Shown here in pieces: positions 1 to 23,730 of a stretch of 64,000 bases of DNA. This stretch comes from Scatophagus argus (Eukaryota > Chordata > Actinopteri > Scatophagidae): contig NC_058493.1 of NCBI RefSeq assembly GCF_020382885.2, positions 29,242,067-29,306,066 on the forward strand, given 5' to 3'. The notes beneath the pieces are model-generated. The model was not told the origin of the DNA and made no database searches. It saw only the letters and a list, made by a program, of their open reading frames with translations. Position 1 is the first letter of the stretch, and every line of letters begins with the position of its first letter. Both the position numbers and the translations under genes were made by a program.

Positions 1-569
1 AGCAGGCCTTACGACACGAAACAGCCCTGCGTTAACGAACAAGTCGTTCTGCAGCTCGTCAGTACAGACGGCTCACACGCTCCTGTTAACACTTAATCAG
101 CTGGTGGATTAAAAGAAAACCTGCTACTGCTCTGACATCTGGCTGTTCATTCTTCAAGCTTCACACTCTCAGATGTGAAGATTTGTGATTTTTCTTTGTC
201 ATATGTTCACAGGCTCAGTGACGTGTTCTCTGTTCACGAAAGCAACTCGAGTTGTGCCGTTAGTCTACCAGCACCAGCTTCAAGCGTTTCAGACGTCCAA
301 CTGGCTGCATCATTTCACTCTGCACCTGAATGCATCCTGTGGAACGGCTCACACACATTCCAGTCAGGGAAGAACGGCTTTAAAGGAACAGTCTGCTGTT
401 TCCTGACGGTCAGTTTCAGACATGTTGGACTGTTCCTTTAAGATCTGGATTATAAGAGAATCAGTTGCGTCTGCATTTACATGATTATTGAAGTGATTCA
501 GTAATGAAAGACTCAGTGTGAACAGATTCTGAGTGTGTGATTGTGCCACAGCTGGAGTGAATTTTAATA
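1..569. other. Flank downstream of NOB1, no gene seen
   Basis: No exon-like block or splice-bordered reading frame was recognised here. The only structure I can point to is a small fold-back at 380-441, listed separately. The segment lies beyond the likely NOB1 poly(A) signal, so it is probably intergenic. Confidence 0.5.
380..441. repeat. 62-bp fold-back with 14-bp inverted arms
   Basis: TTAAAGGAACAGTC at 380-393 is matched by its exact reverse complement at 428-441, with 34 nt between. The arm resembles a motif dispersed elsewhere in the window (24351, 27991, 46006), so this may be a miniature or solo copy of a terminal-repeat element. No target duplication was identified. Confidence 0.6.
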
Positions 570-575
570 TTTATT
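570..575 (-). terminator. Candidate poly(A) signal of NOB1
   Basis: TTTATT on the plus strand reads AATAAA on the minus strand, about 225 bp beyond the NOB1 stop codon. It is the first canonical hexamer I see downstream of the gene. Cleavage-site evidence is not available from sequence alone. Confidence 0.45.
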
Positions 576-797
576 TAGTAAAATGTAGACAGATTATGTT
601 GACAAATCAGCCTCCACACGTTCAGGGGGAGTCGACGTACTGAAAATCTTTAGAGGAAAAATGCCGTTTTGTATTTAAATGACAAAACTGCTGTGTTTTA
701 CCAACAATGTGACCTCTAGTCAGTGGACTCGCATGCAAAACCTGCCTGTGCAGTCCTTTTGATTTAATGTTTTTGTGTCCAAACATCCGTCAGCGCT

Positions 798-3700
798 TCA
801 CTTCCTGACAAACTTCTTGCGGGCAGCGTTGGGGTTGGCGCGTCGCCTGCCGCCTCCACACTGACCGTCTCTGATGTGGAGGTTGGCCGCTCGGCTGTAG
901 ACGTCGTTCTCACAGAACGGCGATGCTCCGGCCATGTAGTCTGGGTTGAAGACGTCCGTTTTCTGACGAGCTTTGCGGGAGAGTCTCTGCTGGGGGAAGC
1001 GCTGGTCCTCAACCAGATGGGGGTTGCTGCTGTGTTTCCCCCCATGAGGCAGCGGCAGCGAGTGCTGAAACACAACACGCAGACGGTTAATGCAAGCTTC
1101 TCGTACAGCTAACGTTCACTTCTGTGTGTTCGGATGTGTGGGAGTCTCACCCTCAGCCCTTTCGGGTTCAGCACTTTGGGGTTTTTGGAGAAGTGCATCT
1201 GCATGCTGCCGTCCTCGCTGACCGTCACTGCCAGTTTCTTCAGAGTCTTGTTGCCGCAGTGAGGACAGAACACTTTGTTCATGTTGCTGGTCGTCCTGAA
1301 ATTAAAGACACGTTCTGCTTTAATGCTGATCAATCTTATATTTACAGCATCTGTGTCCATCAAAAACTCAGAACCAGATTCAGATTTATTAAACTTCATA
1401 AACACAGACCAGAGTCTGTTTTCAGAAGCGGCTCATCACACTTAGCCTCATGCTAACATCATTAAATCAAAACGAAGTGATATTGTGGACATATCTGACC
1501 AGAAACTTCATAAAAGCTGTCTGATAATGACTCAAACATTTTAAGTTACGTTTCACTAAAGTAACGACAAACCCCAAATTATGAAATCCTATGCTAACAA
1601 CATTTGACTAAATGTAGCATTAGTTAGCTTAGCATAATGAGATATCTCCCTCTGACTGTGTGACACAAATTTCTCTAAACAGAAATAAACACCTTCACAA
1701 ACATTTAGCTTTCAGCAGAAGGCTAAAAGCTCCTTTTTGCTGGTTGCTGTTGACTGGACAGAGCTACAGATGTTTCCAAGCAACCATTAAATCACAGATT
1801 AGAAGCAAGTTAGTAAGAACTGAGGAAGGACTTCACGCTCTGACTGCCGGGGCTCAGTCCTGCTCCCCAGAGGATGAACCCCTTAGATCTGAACCCTCAG
1901 GACAAACCAAACACGTTCAGCTGCACTGCAGGGAGGATCAGCAGAGCCTTTCAGTCTAATGGTTGATGTGTTTGTTCCGTAGACTCACTTAAAGCAGGCG
2001 TGACATCTCAGGATGTAGTTCCTCGCCTGTTTGATCACCATCCCGTTCACAGAGAGAACATGAAGTCCGATCTGGATGAGAACATTCTGGAAACACAACA
2101 GATCGCAGCTCAAACGATCAGTCGAAACCTTTGATAATCAGTCTGTTACGTGAGGCACTGAAAAAGGATTTGCGAGCTCGAGCTTCTTCATGTGAGGATC
2201 TGATGCACTTCTTCTTCACGTCAGCTGACAGTAAACTGAACCTCTTTGGGAACTTTTGTCCGGACTAAATAAAAAAAAGGTTTGAAGACGTCACGCTGGG
2301 CGCTGTGAAACATTTGACATTTTGTCTAAAACGACTAAACGATGCTCACCGGCAGACGAACTGAACTGGAGCGGAAAACCAAAATATGCTTCATCTCAAA
2401 CCACATTAAGACGTCATCACCGACAGCCGTTTGTTACCTGCATGGCAAAGTCGGTGGTCAGACATCCAACTTTAACATCAGCAGGAGCCGTCCAATCTGC
2501 AGAGTCCATCTTCACCTGTCTGATGTTGCTGGGCGTAATCCAGCCGCCTCCGTCGTCATCCTCCTCCTCCTCCTCCTCCTCCTCTTCACCTTCAGGCTCG
2601 TTCTCTTTGTCCTCGTCGTCCGATTGGTCCGCTGACTCCTCCAGTTTGCTGTCAGATATGGAGACGTCGTCCACTTTCTACATACAAACATCACCAGCAA
2701 AACAACCAATCAAAAATGTGACACAGTCAGGTCCTGCTGCCGTTAGCCAATCAGGGTTCAGAACAGTTCCTCTGCTTGCATTTTGTAAAATAATTTCAAA
2801 CTGCATCAGGATGTTTTTAAACTGCAGTCGCTGGGCCGTTGATGCGTTTCGGTCTGATGAACGTTCCTGAACTCACCAGCAGATCCAGCAGACCGTCGTC
2901 GAGGGACGGCAGCGGTGGCCTCCAGAAGTGGAAGCTGTTGAACTCGTCGCAGTCAGAAGACGTCTGCGTGTCTGTCTGCTTCTGTTTATTCTTTGAATTC
3001 AGAACCTCCACCGAATTCTGGAAGAACAACATTTGACAAACGGTGCGTTTGCACCCACACCGGAAACCAGGAAATGAAACATGCTGCTGCTTACTGCAGG
3101 TTCATCTTTTTTTATTTCTGAAAAGTGTATTGATTTTAATGGTATTAGAGACCCATGATGCTGATTCTGTGCTTGGTTTTCCTCTCCTGTTGGATCAGAG
3201 GTCTGAAGCAGTTATTAAATAGGTCTGAAAACTTTGACTGAACTTCCTGATACCTGCGCTGTCCCAGCAGCAACATTAACCACAGACACCATGTTACAAA
3301 TACATGTTACAAATACAGTCACATCCGACATTTTGACAGTCAAAGCAGGAAACACTGACGCTAATCGATCGCTGCTATTCCGTTTCCTGTTGGTTCTTAA
3401 ACTCACCAGTAAGTCCAGCAGGTCACCGTCGATGGACGGCAGCGGCTCCCTCCAGAACTGGAAGCTGTTGAACTCCTCACTGTCGGCTGCTTTTGACGTC
3501 TCCGTTTGAGTCTGCTGGATGTTCAAACCGTCTGCAGGCTTCTGAGGGAACATAAAAACGATTCGGGCTTTGTGACACCCTTTCAGTGCGGTCAGGTGTT
3601 TCCATAAAAACCCACATGAGGACCAGGATGGCCTGAATGAGTCAGTTTTACCTTGGAGGGGAAGTGGAATCCTGCAATGTTGACCGGAGTCTCTGGGTGT

Positions 3701-5120
3701 CGCCGTGTGCTCTGAATGTTAACCTGAAACACAAAACACTCAGACGTTAATCTCAAAGCTGCATTCACAAGAGACTCTGCTTGGCTTAGCTTAGCATAAC
3801 GCAAATCATTTGCCTTCAAACCCCCTCAAAGGTGTTTTGTCTGTAAACATCACTGCAGCTCCCAGCCTGAATAAAAGGTGGAGCACACACCTGTTGGGTC
3901 AATTAGTTGAATAGCCAATGAAAAAAAACAACAGCAAAAAACCCTAATCTATTAATCATTTCTTTCTTTTTCAAACACTTTTGAAGTTTCCTTTACAGCG
4001 CAGTTTGACTAGGAAACAAACCTACGCCAAATACATTTGTGTTTCCGCTCAGGTACCTTGACCTCGGGCTCCTTCTTCAGGTGCTGGGAGCCGACGTGCT
4101 CCACCTCCAGCTGATAGGTCAGAGCCAGGACTTTGATGTCGGTGGCTGACAGACTCGGGTAGTCACCTGTCTTCTTGGAGAACTCTGTCACTGAGACAGG
4201 AAACACAAAAAACTGTTCAGACTGTGGTAAGGAAACCAATGACCCACAGTGTCCACCTGTCAGGTCGTTCACTCAGATCACGTGTGAAATACAGGTGCTG
4301 GATCGCAAAGTTGCTTCTAACTTCAAGTCATTTTCACTTTTTGAAAGTCAGTCCGCCGGATGCATTCAGGGTTTAGTTCACTTTACCCAGTCTGATGTGT
4401 TCGGGACATGGTTCTTTAAAGTTCAGCTGGTACGGCAGGAAGGCCAGACTCCTCCTGGTGGGTTTGTCCCTGATTTCGTCCACCACATCTCTCAGTGTGT
4501 AGATGTTCCTGCCGATGTCCTGCAACACAACCAAGTGTTTGTCAGGCCTCCGTTTTCACCTGTCGAGTCGAGCTTTTAAAAGACTCACTTCAACAAACTG
4601 GTAACACCATAATGTAAAGTAACGTACACCACCTCGCAGATCATTTTATTTTCCATAACAATAACAAAGCAACAACGCTTGATATCATGAAATCTAAAAA
4701 TGGCTGCTTTTGCAGCTACTATTATATATTTTACACGTTCAGCAATGGCATCCGTGGGAGCCCACACGACGTGGGATATCAGAAGGGTTAAAACAGGTCA
4801 TTTATGGGTGAGGACACCACAGTTACTGACATGAGTGTGAACTTGGAATCGGATTCAGAAGATGATTTCTGATTCGTGTTAAAAGCAGCATGTAATGTGG
4901 CAGTTTGGTTTCTGAGTGTGCGCAGCTGACGGCCTCCGCCACAGTTAAGGTGAGCTTCAGCTCCTCTGATTACCTGAGAACTACAACCCAACTGACGAGT
5001 CCATCCTGTTACAAAACTCTTACCTGTGGTTCAGTGTGAATAAAATCTCACCTGCAGAGGGGCTTTCTTTAAAAACGCTCCTGCGTCGGCAACAACATGC
5101 TCCACCAAGGTAGGCGCCAT
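798..5120 (-). CDS. nob1: RNA-binding protein NOB1, 18S rRNA 3'-end endonuclease
   Basis: NOB1 is the PIN-domain nuclease that cuts 20S pre-rRNA at site D on late pre-40S particles, with PNO1. Ten coding exons (minus order): 5052-5120, 4387-4519, 4057-4190, 3652-3723, 3407-3541, 2877-3017, 2438-2677, 1989-2086, 1151-1295, 798-1064. They sum to 1,434 nt, in frame, giving 477 aa. The start MAPTLVEHVVADAGAF carries the PIN aspartate (D12); further acidic residues are E38 and D85 (SATDIKV). An acidic Glu run at about 255 precedes the conserved DDDGGGWITPSN. The zinc ribbon has RCHAC (exon 8) and CPHC (exon 9), and the C-terminus is NPNAARKKFVRK. Human NOB1 is 412 aa from memory; most of the excess comes from a duplicated exon (137-181 and 182-228). 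The gene is head-to-head with WDR59. Confidence 0.96.
2877..3541 (-). repeat. Tandemly duplicated exon pair (exons 5 and 6) in NOB1
   Basis: Exon 5 (3407-3541, 135 bp) and exon 6 (2877-3017, 141 bp) both begin and end in phase 0. Both end in the same block: EFNSFQFWREPLPSIDG followed by DLLDLL, and EFNSFHFWRPPLPSLDDG followed by LLDLL. The donor sides are also alike (CTG then gtgagt). From memory, human NOB1 has one such block. Either exon could be skipped without changing frame. Confidence 0.9.
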
Positions 5121-5171
5121 ATTAACTCCATGACCAGCGACCCGACCGTCCAATCAGAAGAACCAGATTCT

Positions 5172-5181
5172 GTCACGTGAC
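5172..5181. promoter_or_regulatory. CLEAR/USF-type E-box GTCACGTGAC
   Basis: This exact 10-bp palindrome matches the CLEAR consensus bound by TFEB/TFE3 and also fits USF/MITF sites. It lies 52 bp upstream of the NOB1 start codon. Binding is inferred from motif identity only. Confidence 0.55.
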
Positions 5182-5478
5182 AAACAGAGCACACAGTGCT
5201 TCGATCTTGTCTGAAATTTCTTACCTACATTAACTTCTCACTTTGACAACAATTAAAAGTGATTTGCTCACACCACCATGGTTTAAATACTGAAAGTATT
5301 TGGTATGTCTGTTGTATTTACTCTCATGTTCGTAAGGCTGGCTTTTTTCTTTATTTGTACGTAACATGGTATAGTTTTATTTACGTTCTGTTTTAAGAGG
5401 CGCCGTCATTAAAATCCTTTTTACTGCTTACTGCATGTGTTACACGGAGATCGTGAACGCAGCGCCAGGCTCATTACG

Positions 5479-5488
5479 ATCACGTGAC
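5479..5488. promoter_or_regulatory. E-box ATCACGTGAC near WDR59 start
   Basis: A second TCACGTGA core ends 29 nt before the WDR59 ATG. It differs from the CLEAR consensus at the first base. It may lie in the WDR59 5' UTR or core promoter. Confidence 0.45.
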
Positions 5489-5517
5489 ATTTTGTTGACG
5501 GTAGAAGACGAAGGAAG

Positions 5518-17129
<11,612 letters not shown>

Positions 17130-18202
17130 TTGGACGCCGACGCTCTGCAGAGAAAAACCAACCGACCTCTGATCAGTCATTGACTCCATCATGTGACCAC
17201 AGGGAAGCAGCTGCGCTTACAGGTGGCAATGGGGATGTCTGTCCAAGACAAACTCCTGCTCAGAGTGCTGGACATTCATCCACAGTGTGAATCCTCCTCA
17301 GCCCGGACGCTTCCTGAAGGATGGACACTGTGTTTTTGGCATGTGATGTTTCTCTAGCAGGACTTTCAGGACGAGATGATGAAATGTAGTCAAAGGTACA
17401 AACTGTAACTGTGAGACAGGAAGAGGACCGTCAGGTTCACGAACGTCTCACCCTCCACCACTCACCACACTCTGATGTTAGCTGCTTTTACACCTAACTA
17501 ATGTTTAGTTTTATAATCACAGCAGGGAAAAATGTCGGTAACAATTAGCTGAAAACACTTTTGGTCTGAGCAGCTGATTGAGTCTGTTTAGCAGCTTTTT
17601 CTTGATAAATGTTGAAGCATTTATGAAAGTTGTTGTCATTTTCGCTCCACATTGAGCCAAAGTGCAACTTGAACTTCCAGGTTCTGCGCCGCAAACAACA
17701 AAACCTTATTCAAATTTAATTTAAAGAGTTAAACATCCATCAGAACAAAATGTTTCGTCGCCAGGCGTTGTCACTTCATTTTGCAGGATTTGATCTGCTC
17801 GTGAAGAACGAGTGCAAGCTGCTGCTCAGCGACTGTTTGGTCAGATGACCCAGTAACACCAAGAGGCAGCGGGGAAGACAAACAACAAACAACAAACAAC
17901 AAACAGCCAGCCAGCAGAGCCACAACACGCTCACGTCTAACACTGCAGTCACTTTATTTTGGTTGGAACAGTGCAAATACTCACCGGGACACTTTTGGTG
18001 AACTTTATTTTGTCTCTGAAGGAAGAGTGTTTCACGCTGAGCTAACAGTTACGCCCGTCGCAGTTTGGTGAAAGAGAGAAATGTGTTCGCTTGTATCTTT
18101 CTGTTGAGGGAAGAATATTTCCTGTCTTGACATTTTGAGTTTATTTTGTTTATTTATCAGACTAAATACAGCTGAGAGATGTAAACTCGGGTCACTTAAA
18201 AC
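17130..18202 (+). other. Probable WDR59 3' UTR
   Basis: No frame or splice border continues after the WDR59 stop. The first canonical AATAAA on the plus strand is at 18203, implying a 3' UTR of about 1.1 kb. A short AACAAAC repeat lies near 17880-17905. Confidence 0.55.
18149..18154 (-). terminator. Candidate poly(A) signal of WDR88
   Basis: TTTATT on the plus strand (another at 18140) is the first minus-strand AATAAA beyond the WDR88 stop at 18739. It lies inside the predicted WDR59 3' UTR, so the convergent transcripts may overlap. Confidence 0.4.
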
Positions 18203-18208
18203 AATAAA
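18203..18208 (+). terminator. Candidate poly(A) signal of WDR59
   Basis: AATAAA, followed a few bases later by another A-rich match (AATAAAATAAAA). A further AATAAA lies at 18397. Usage cannot be decided from sequence. Confidence 0.5.
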
Positions 18209-18738
18209 ATAAAATGAAAACCTGTGTGAAAATAAAAACGTCTTCACTGCTGACTGCACTCACAGCAGAGCGATTCTGAGGAGGAGTTGAAGTACCGAGA
18301 CGTTTATGTTGGATCTCATGACTGTTTTAAAGCAAACTTCAGCATATTCTCTGTGAGGAACATAAAGAATGTCTCAGTAGATTACAGATGTAAAATAATA
18401 AAGGTATGTGTGAATTCCAAATGTCATTTATGCAGAAACTCTGTGGGACTGGCAAGATTTAAGGATACCTTTTCCTTGTCTTGAGCGCCACCTTCAGGAC
18501 ATTTTTATCATAGTCTGCTGCTGACCTCACTTCACCTGGGACGAACCTCCGACAGGAATCCTACAGCATACACACGGAGCTGAATGAAGTATACAGCTGT
18601 TGTGGCTGTGAAGGAGTCTGTTGTTATTTAACATCATCGTCCTACACCCTCGGAGTGTCCACGAGCGCGACGACGAGTCCCAACCAGCTGACCTCTCTCC
18701 TCCTGGACAGGAAGTTATATGAGAGGCAGAGGCTGGGG

Positions 18739-21700
18739 TCAGTATGTGAAGGGGGATCCGAGTTGACAGGAAACGCACTGCGTCAGCAGGTCTGAAGTCT
18801 GCAGTCCTGGCACAGGAAACGGCTTCCCACACTCCTCACACTGAAAACAGGTTTCTGTCAGTGTTCAGAAATCATCATGAAATTAATATTTGATCTGATG
18901 TACAGTAAACAGTGTGGACTCACCTGAGGGATGTGGATCCCTGCTCCTTCAGTCCGCTTCTCCATCACTTCTGGGATTTTCTCCACGTTCTCTATGTTCC
19001 ACAGCCTGACGGTGCTGTCCTACAGAGACACAGAAGACAATTGGCTGTCGCAGCTTCTCACCCGCTCTTGAACGCACCACAGGAAGGGACTGAACAAATC
19101 AATCTGTGATTTCAGCTGAAGATTTAACATCAACACTGAGATTAAAATCAGATTTGCTGATCATGACTGATCACGAGCAGAGAGGACTGATACCTTGGAG
19201 GCAGAGGCAGCTAACTTCCTGCCAGCACTGACGGACACATCTGTCACCCAATCACTGTGGCCCTGTGGCGAGGAAAAGAAAAAAGCATGAGTTTGGTGAT
19301 ATAATTAAACAACAACACGTGAGTCCTGTCATTTCAGAACCACCAACAGTGAAGAGTCAGTTCGGTCACCTTCAGGATGAGGGTGCGGCACAAGGACGAC
19401 GTATCCCAGAGTGCAACAGTTTTGTCATAGGAGCCAGACGCCAGCAGGTTTGCTGTGGAAACATGACAGGAAGTACTTTAACAGACAGAAGTGAGAACCT
19501 GTTTTCTGGAGGTACCGCAGTCCCTCCGTCCCAGCTGTGCCGATAAACCCGCCCTCGCGTCTCACAGGAAACACATCATCAGAGCGGCCTGTAGTCAGGA
19601 CTATAGACACACTGATGTTGTTGACACTCTTAACCTCCCCTCTACAGGACACAACGTCTCTGAATGTTTTAATGAAACTACAGAATAATAATTTGTCATA
19701 TTTAAATGTTTGACTATTTCCTGTGAAGGTTATCAGGTAGAGCTTAAACTCAACACACTGAATGAATGAGTGAATGAATGAAGGTTTTATTACAGTGTCG
19801 TGCATACGCAGCTAACACAACCTGCACGAGTCAGTTAACTAAACAAGTAAAATAACAGTCATATTTGTCTCTAATTTCTCACTCATTAGTTCCAGATCGT
19901 ATTAGGACAAGTACGAGCTTCGGCCTGGTAGCTCATTTTCCACTGCCAGTGATGGTGATGGCTCACCAGTGACAGAGACTCTGTGTAAGTACGACGACAA
20001 GTACGAGGACCTTTAAATAAAGAGTTTTATTTCTCGGTGTGAAGGTCTAACTGCTCGCCCAAAGCCCTCAGGATGCTGTCTAATAAAAACTGAGGCGTCA
20101 CCGTCAGCACAGAAGCTGCAGGAGCTCACGCTGCCTTCGTGGCCTCTCTGCAGCGTCGTCCCGCCGTGAGATCGAAACCCTCCCGCCTGCACGTCCCAGA
20201 GCTTCAGACTTTTATCCCACGATGCTGTGCACAGGAAGTGCCCGTTGTTGGTGAAGCAGCAGTCAGAGACGACGTTGCTGTGGTTACTGAAAGAAACAAC
20301 AATACAGGAAGACAGAAGAAGAAAGAAAGAAATGCATCTTCATCACCTTCACGCTCCTCAGCATCAACAGCATAAAGTGTATCCCAAAGGTCTGAATATT
20401 TCTGTAAGACCTTTAAACTGGGACGCCCTCTTAGACTCTTACTGGCTTTAGGTGGTGGCAGTTAGAGAGAAGATGTTTACCGTCTGAAGCCAACAAGTCA
20501 TGTGACTTATCGTGTGCATTATGTGTCCCTCCAGAACAGATATGTTCACTCTGTGACACACATTTGTTCAGATTACACAGAGTCTCTATCAGGCAGAAGC
20601 TCAAGGAAAGCAGTGAAAGGTGTGAGATGGAGTGTTTGTCACCTGTCGATGGACACCGTGGTTCTCTGAGCCAGCAGGTCCCACAGTTTGATGCTGCGGT
20701 CTGCAGAGACTGTGGCTACTCGCTGGCTCTGAGGGTCAAACCGGCACCGCATGATGGTGGAGCGGTGGTGATCTGGTGGAGAAAACGGTTTTTATTGTCA
20801 TTTCAGCTGCTTACACTAACAGTGACCAGTGAAATGAGACCAGGTGCTACACTAGAAATTAAATACAACACTTTACAGTTCAAACCGACGCAAAACTATA
20901 CATGCTGCACAGAGACTATAGACACGAACCACAAGGAGCAGCACTGACCAGGACCTGGTCCTGTTATGGAATGTCTGAGACAGCCATAAAGTGCTGGTAG
21001 AGACAGTACTGTATGCAGTGTAAATGGTATAAAGTGCAGGTAGAACACTCGCTGTAAACACTACGAGGTCACGTGACAACGTGCATGTTTTGTTTTGTAG
21101 TGAACTCAGTCCGCTGTGGGCTGCCTGCTGCTGTCGTACCGCTGACGTGGTGCAGCGTCTGTCCGCTGGCTGCGTCGACAATGTAAACGGCGTTCTGTGG
21201 CTCTGCCGCACAGACCAGCAGCCGGCCGTCACTCGAGGAGCTGCAGGAGGTCAGCAGGCCGGCCTGCCTCCACCTCCACTGGACAACAAGAGATGATCAT
21301 CAGAATTCATCTCCGTACATCAACTGACAGGTCTGTCATTCCACTGAGCCGAGAATCTGAGCTCCAGCTCCTGCATATGAGGAGGAGGAGCAGAGTTACC
21401 AGGGTTTGTCCCGTCTGCAGGTCTGTTGCCACCATCGTCTTATCCCAGGAGACGGTAACCATCCTTGCAGACAGACAGAGACAGAGACAGACAGAGTGCA
21501 TAAGACCGACTCTGTCAACTCAGTTGACTTTTGAAACGCATCACAATTACTGTTTGTAGAAATATTCACATTTAACTTCAGCTCTAAAGGTTGTGCTCCA
21601 TCTGGTTTGTGGTGTGAGCAGTCGAGGTATCACAAACCCCTCAGAGGGCGGCCTGGCACAGCTTCATCACAAATTTAATTCTGTTACTGACAAGTTCAGC

Positions 21701-23043
21701 ACTAAACCTAACAGCGTACACGCAGTATGAAACGTTTGGCCTGACTCAGCGTCTCCTCGTCCCAGCTGATCCATTAACTAATAATCTTAAAACCTGCTGG
21801 GACTCACCTGCTGCTGTTTGGGATCTGAGTGCACTCACTGATGGTTTTACTATGAACTGCATCAAACTCCCTCAGAGGTCTGCCGCTCTCCACATCCTGC
21901 ACAGGTCAAAGGTCAACAGGAAGTCATCACAGCTCAGGTCACAGCCAGCTGAGTGTTGTATCCATAAGGAGAACATGTTGCTCAGATGCAGAGAGAAGTG
22001 AGGAAGGCTTGTTTACAGACTGATTACAATAAACATGAAGAGTTAGCTTACAAAGCTGAAGGTTCCCTCCATGAAACATCTCAGAAAATCCTTTTCACAT
22101 CATGACTGCGCAACACTGATTAACCTAATATTAAAAATATGGCTTAAAACTAAAAAAAATACTTCTCACCGGGGTCTAAATGTTTCTATAAAGAAATGTA
22201 AAATAATATAAACGTGTTTATCTTAGCTGTGGGTCAGAGTTACATACAAAACACACGTCTCAGACATCAAATTAGGGCCTCTCGCTGCCCAAAGCGACGT
22301 TTTCAAACAACACAAAGAAACGCCTAAATTGATTACTGGACGATAAAATAGTCGCAGATTGTGTCGACCAGTGAGCCGATTCGTCAGCTCAACGCCTCAA
22401 CACCTCACAAACTGAACCACAAGATCCTAAGAGAGGACGCGTCAGGGTACAAATCCCACAATGCCTCTCGCTCCTAACATCCAATGAGCCTGGGGCAGGC
22501 TGCTGACCAGCAGGTTGCGGGTTTGATGCCTGCGCGGTCAGGATGAATCTGGGTGTTGATGAATAAACGGAGGGGTTTACCCAGAGGATGGCGCTGCGGT
22601 CTGACGAGCAGCTCAGGACGCAGCTGTCGTTGAAGCAGAGTCGAGCGGCGGTGACGGCGTCGCGATGAGCTCGTAACACCTTCACGGGAACCTGCAGAGC
22701 CGTGAACGCCTCATTGTTACATCGACTGTGCATGTTAATGTTACAGAAACAAAATGCAGCTCCCCCCGACTTTTTAGTGCAATATTCGGTGAATGGATCC
22801 TCGGAGACACATGAACTGCCCCTTCGTTAATACAGTGTAGTGTTTTCCTTCACGTGTCAGTAAACGCAGCGCTAACGTTAGCTGCCAAGCTAACCGTTAA
22901 GCTACCCTACTTAGTACCTGGGACCCCCGGCTCCGCTCTCCGCCGTCTCGGGTCTCCTCCTCTTCCTCTGTCTCCGCCTCTTCTTTTCCTCCTCCTCCCG
23001 GCGGTTCCTCAACTAACAAAGGGTCCATATTTTTCGATGCCAT
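18739..23043 (-). CDS. wdr88: WD repeat-containing protein 88
   Basis: WDR88 is a WD40-propeller protein of unknown biochemical role. Eleven exons (minus order): 22918-23043, 22581-22691, 21808-21896, 21400-21463, 21140-21278, 20643-20772, 20102-20286, 19370-19452, 19194-19262, 18924-19019, 18739-18840. They total 1,194 nt, 397 aa, in frame throughout. The start MASKNMDPLLVEEPPGGGG leads an acidic tail. Blade signatures follow: SDRSAILW, WDKTMVATD, ADRSIKLWD, WDKSLKLWD, YDKTVALWD and KDSTVRLWN. The last exon adds CEECGKPF (C365, C368) and CVSC (C386, C389), a Cys4 module seen in WDR88 of other vertebrates. Assignment rests on VPVKVLRAHRD, this tail, and GPATCH1 next door on the same strand, as in human. 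Exon 7 reads through an internal GTGAGC to a donor after GAC-G; only that choice keeps frame. Confidence 0.9.
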
Positions 23044-23418
23044 TTCAAAAACCTTTGGTAAGAAGTTTGTAGGTTAGCTGAAGAAACTTTTAGCCCAGCC
23101 GCGGCAGTTACCATAGCAACAGTCGCTCTAATGGTGCCTTCAGGAGCCGTGGGATGACGGACAATTGACGGTTTAACATACGGTGTAAACGGGGTAGCTT
23201 GATCTGTGGAGAAGCGGTTTTCTGATACAGAAAACAAGATTCAGTTCAGTCCACACAGTAAGAATCGTCTACCTCCTCCACTGCTTATGTCTTCTATTCC
23301 CTCCTCCTCTTTTACTTTTACATTTTCATTCCAACAGCTCCGACAGTAGCAAAACTATACAACAAATCTGCAAAGCATCAATGACAACAAAACACATCAA
23401 CATGAAATTACACGACAT
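23044..23418 (-). promoter_or_regulatory. Short WDR88 upstream region
   Basis: Only about 690 bp separate the WDR88 start from the GPATCH1 stop, part of which is GPATCH1 3' UTR. WDR88's promoter and 5' UTR must fit here. I see no TATA box and no distinct named site. Confidence 0.4.
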
Positions 23419-23424
23419 TTTATT
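23419..23424 (-). terminator. Candidate poly(A) signal of GPATCH1
   Basis: TTTATT on the plus strand is a minus-strand AATAAA about 310 bp past the GPATCH1 stop and about 375 bp before the WDR88 start codon. It leaves little room for the WDR88 promoter. Confidence 0.5.
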
Positions 23425-23730
23425 GTTCAAAACAAGAGCAACAGGTGACCTGTTGTGTAAGTGTGTAGAGAAGACAAAGGTCAACTCTGTTGTTCTCTGA
23501 TTGGTCGTCCTCACGGAGGACACACTTTCTGCTCCTTCACCAACTCTGATGTGATTGGACATTTTTCAGTCTGAAGGAGAGGACACGCAGGGAGACGTCA
23601 GACATCAAGACAGACATTTTACATAAGACACAGACCACAGTAAAACTTTAAAAAACATGAAATAAACATGAAAGAAATGTTTGGTCAGATTCTGGTTTAC
23701 TCACTCCTGATTAAAATATTTTATATATTT

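Larger units (their letters stand above)
5121..5517. promoter_or_regulatory. Bidirectional NOB1/WDR59 promoter region
   Basis: Only 397 bp separate the two divergent start codons, so 5' UTRs and both promoters must share this stretch. It holds a CCAATCAG box (5150-5157), a perfect GTCACGTGAC palindrome (5172-5181) and ATCACGTGAC (5479-5488) 30 bp before the WDR59 start. No TATA box is evident at a sensible place. CCAAT plus E-box composition without TATA is typical of housekeeping divergent promoters. Confidence 0.75.

Noticed and set aside
2322..2870. 182-codon plus-strand frame with a serine run
   Set aside because: It is the antisense shadow of NOB1 exon 7; the serines are the complement of the glutamate codons.
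4585..4790. TTAACCCTT-type end in a NOB1 intron, possibly a piggyBac-like element
   Set aside because: No matching opposite end with TTAA was found; one end alone is not enough.
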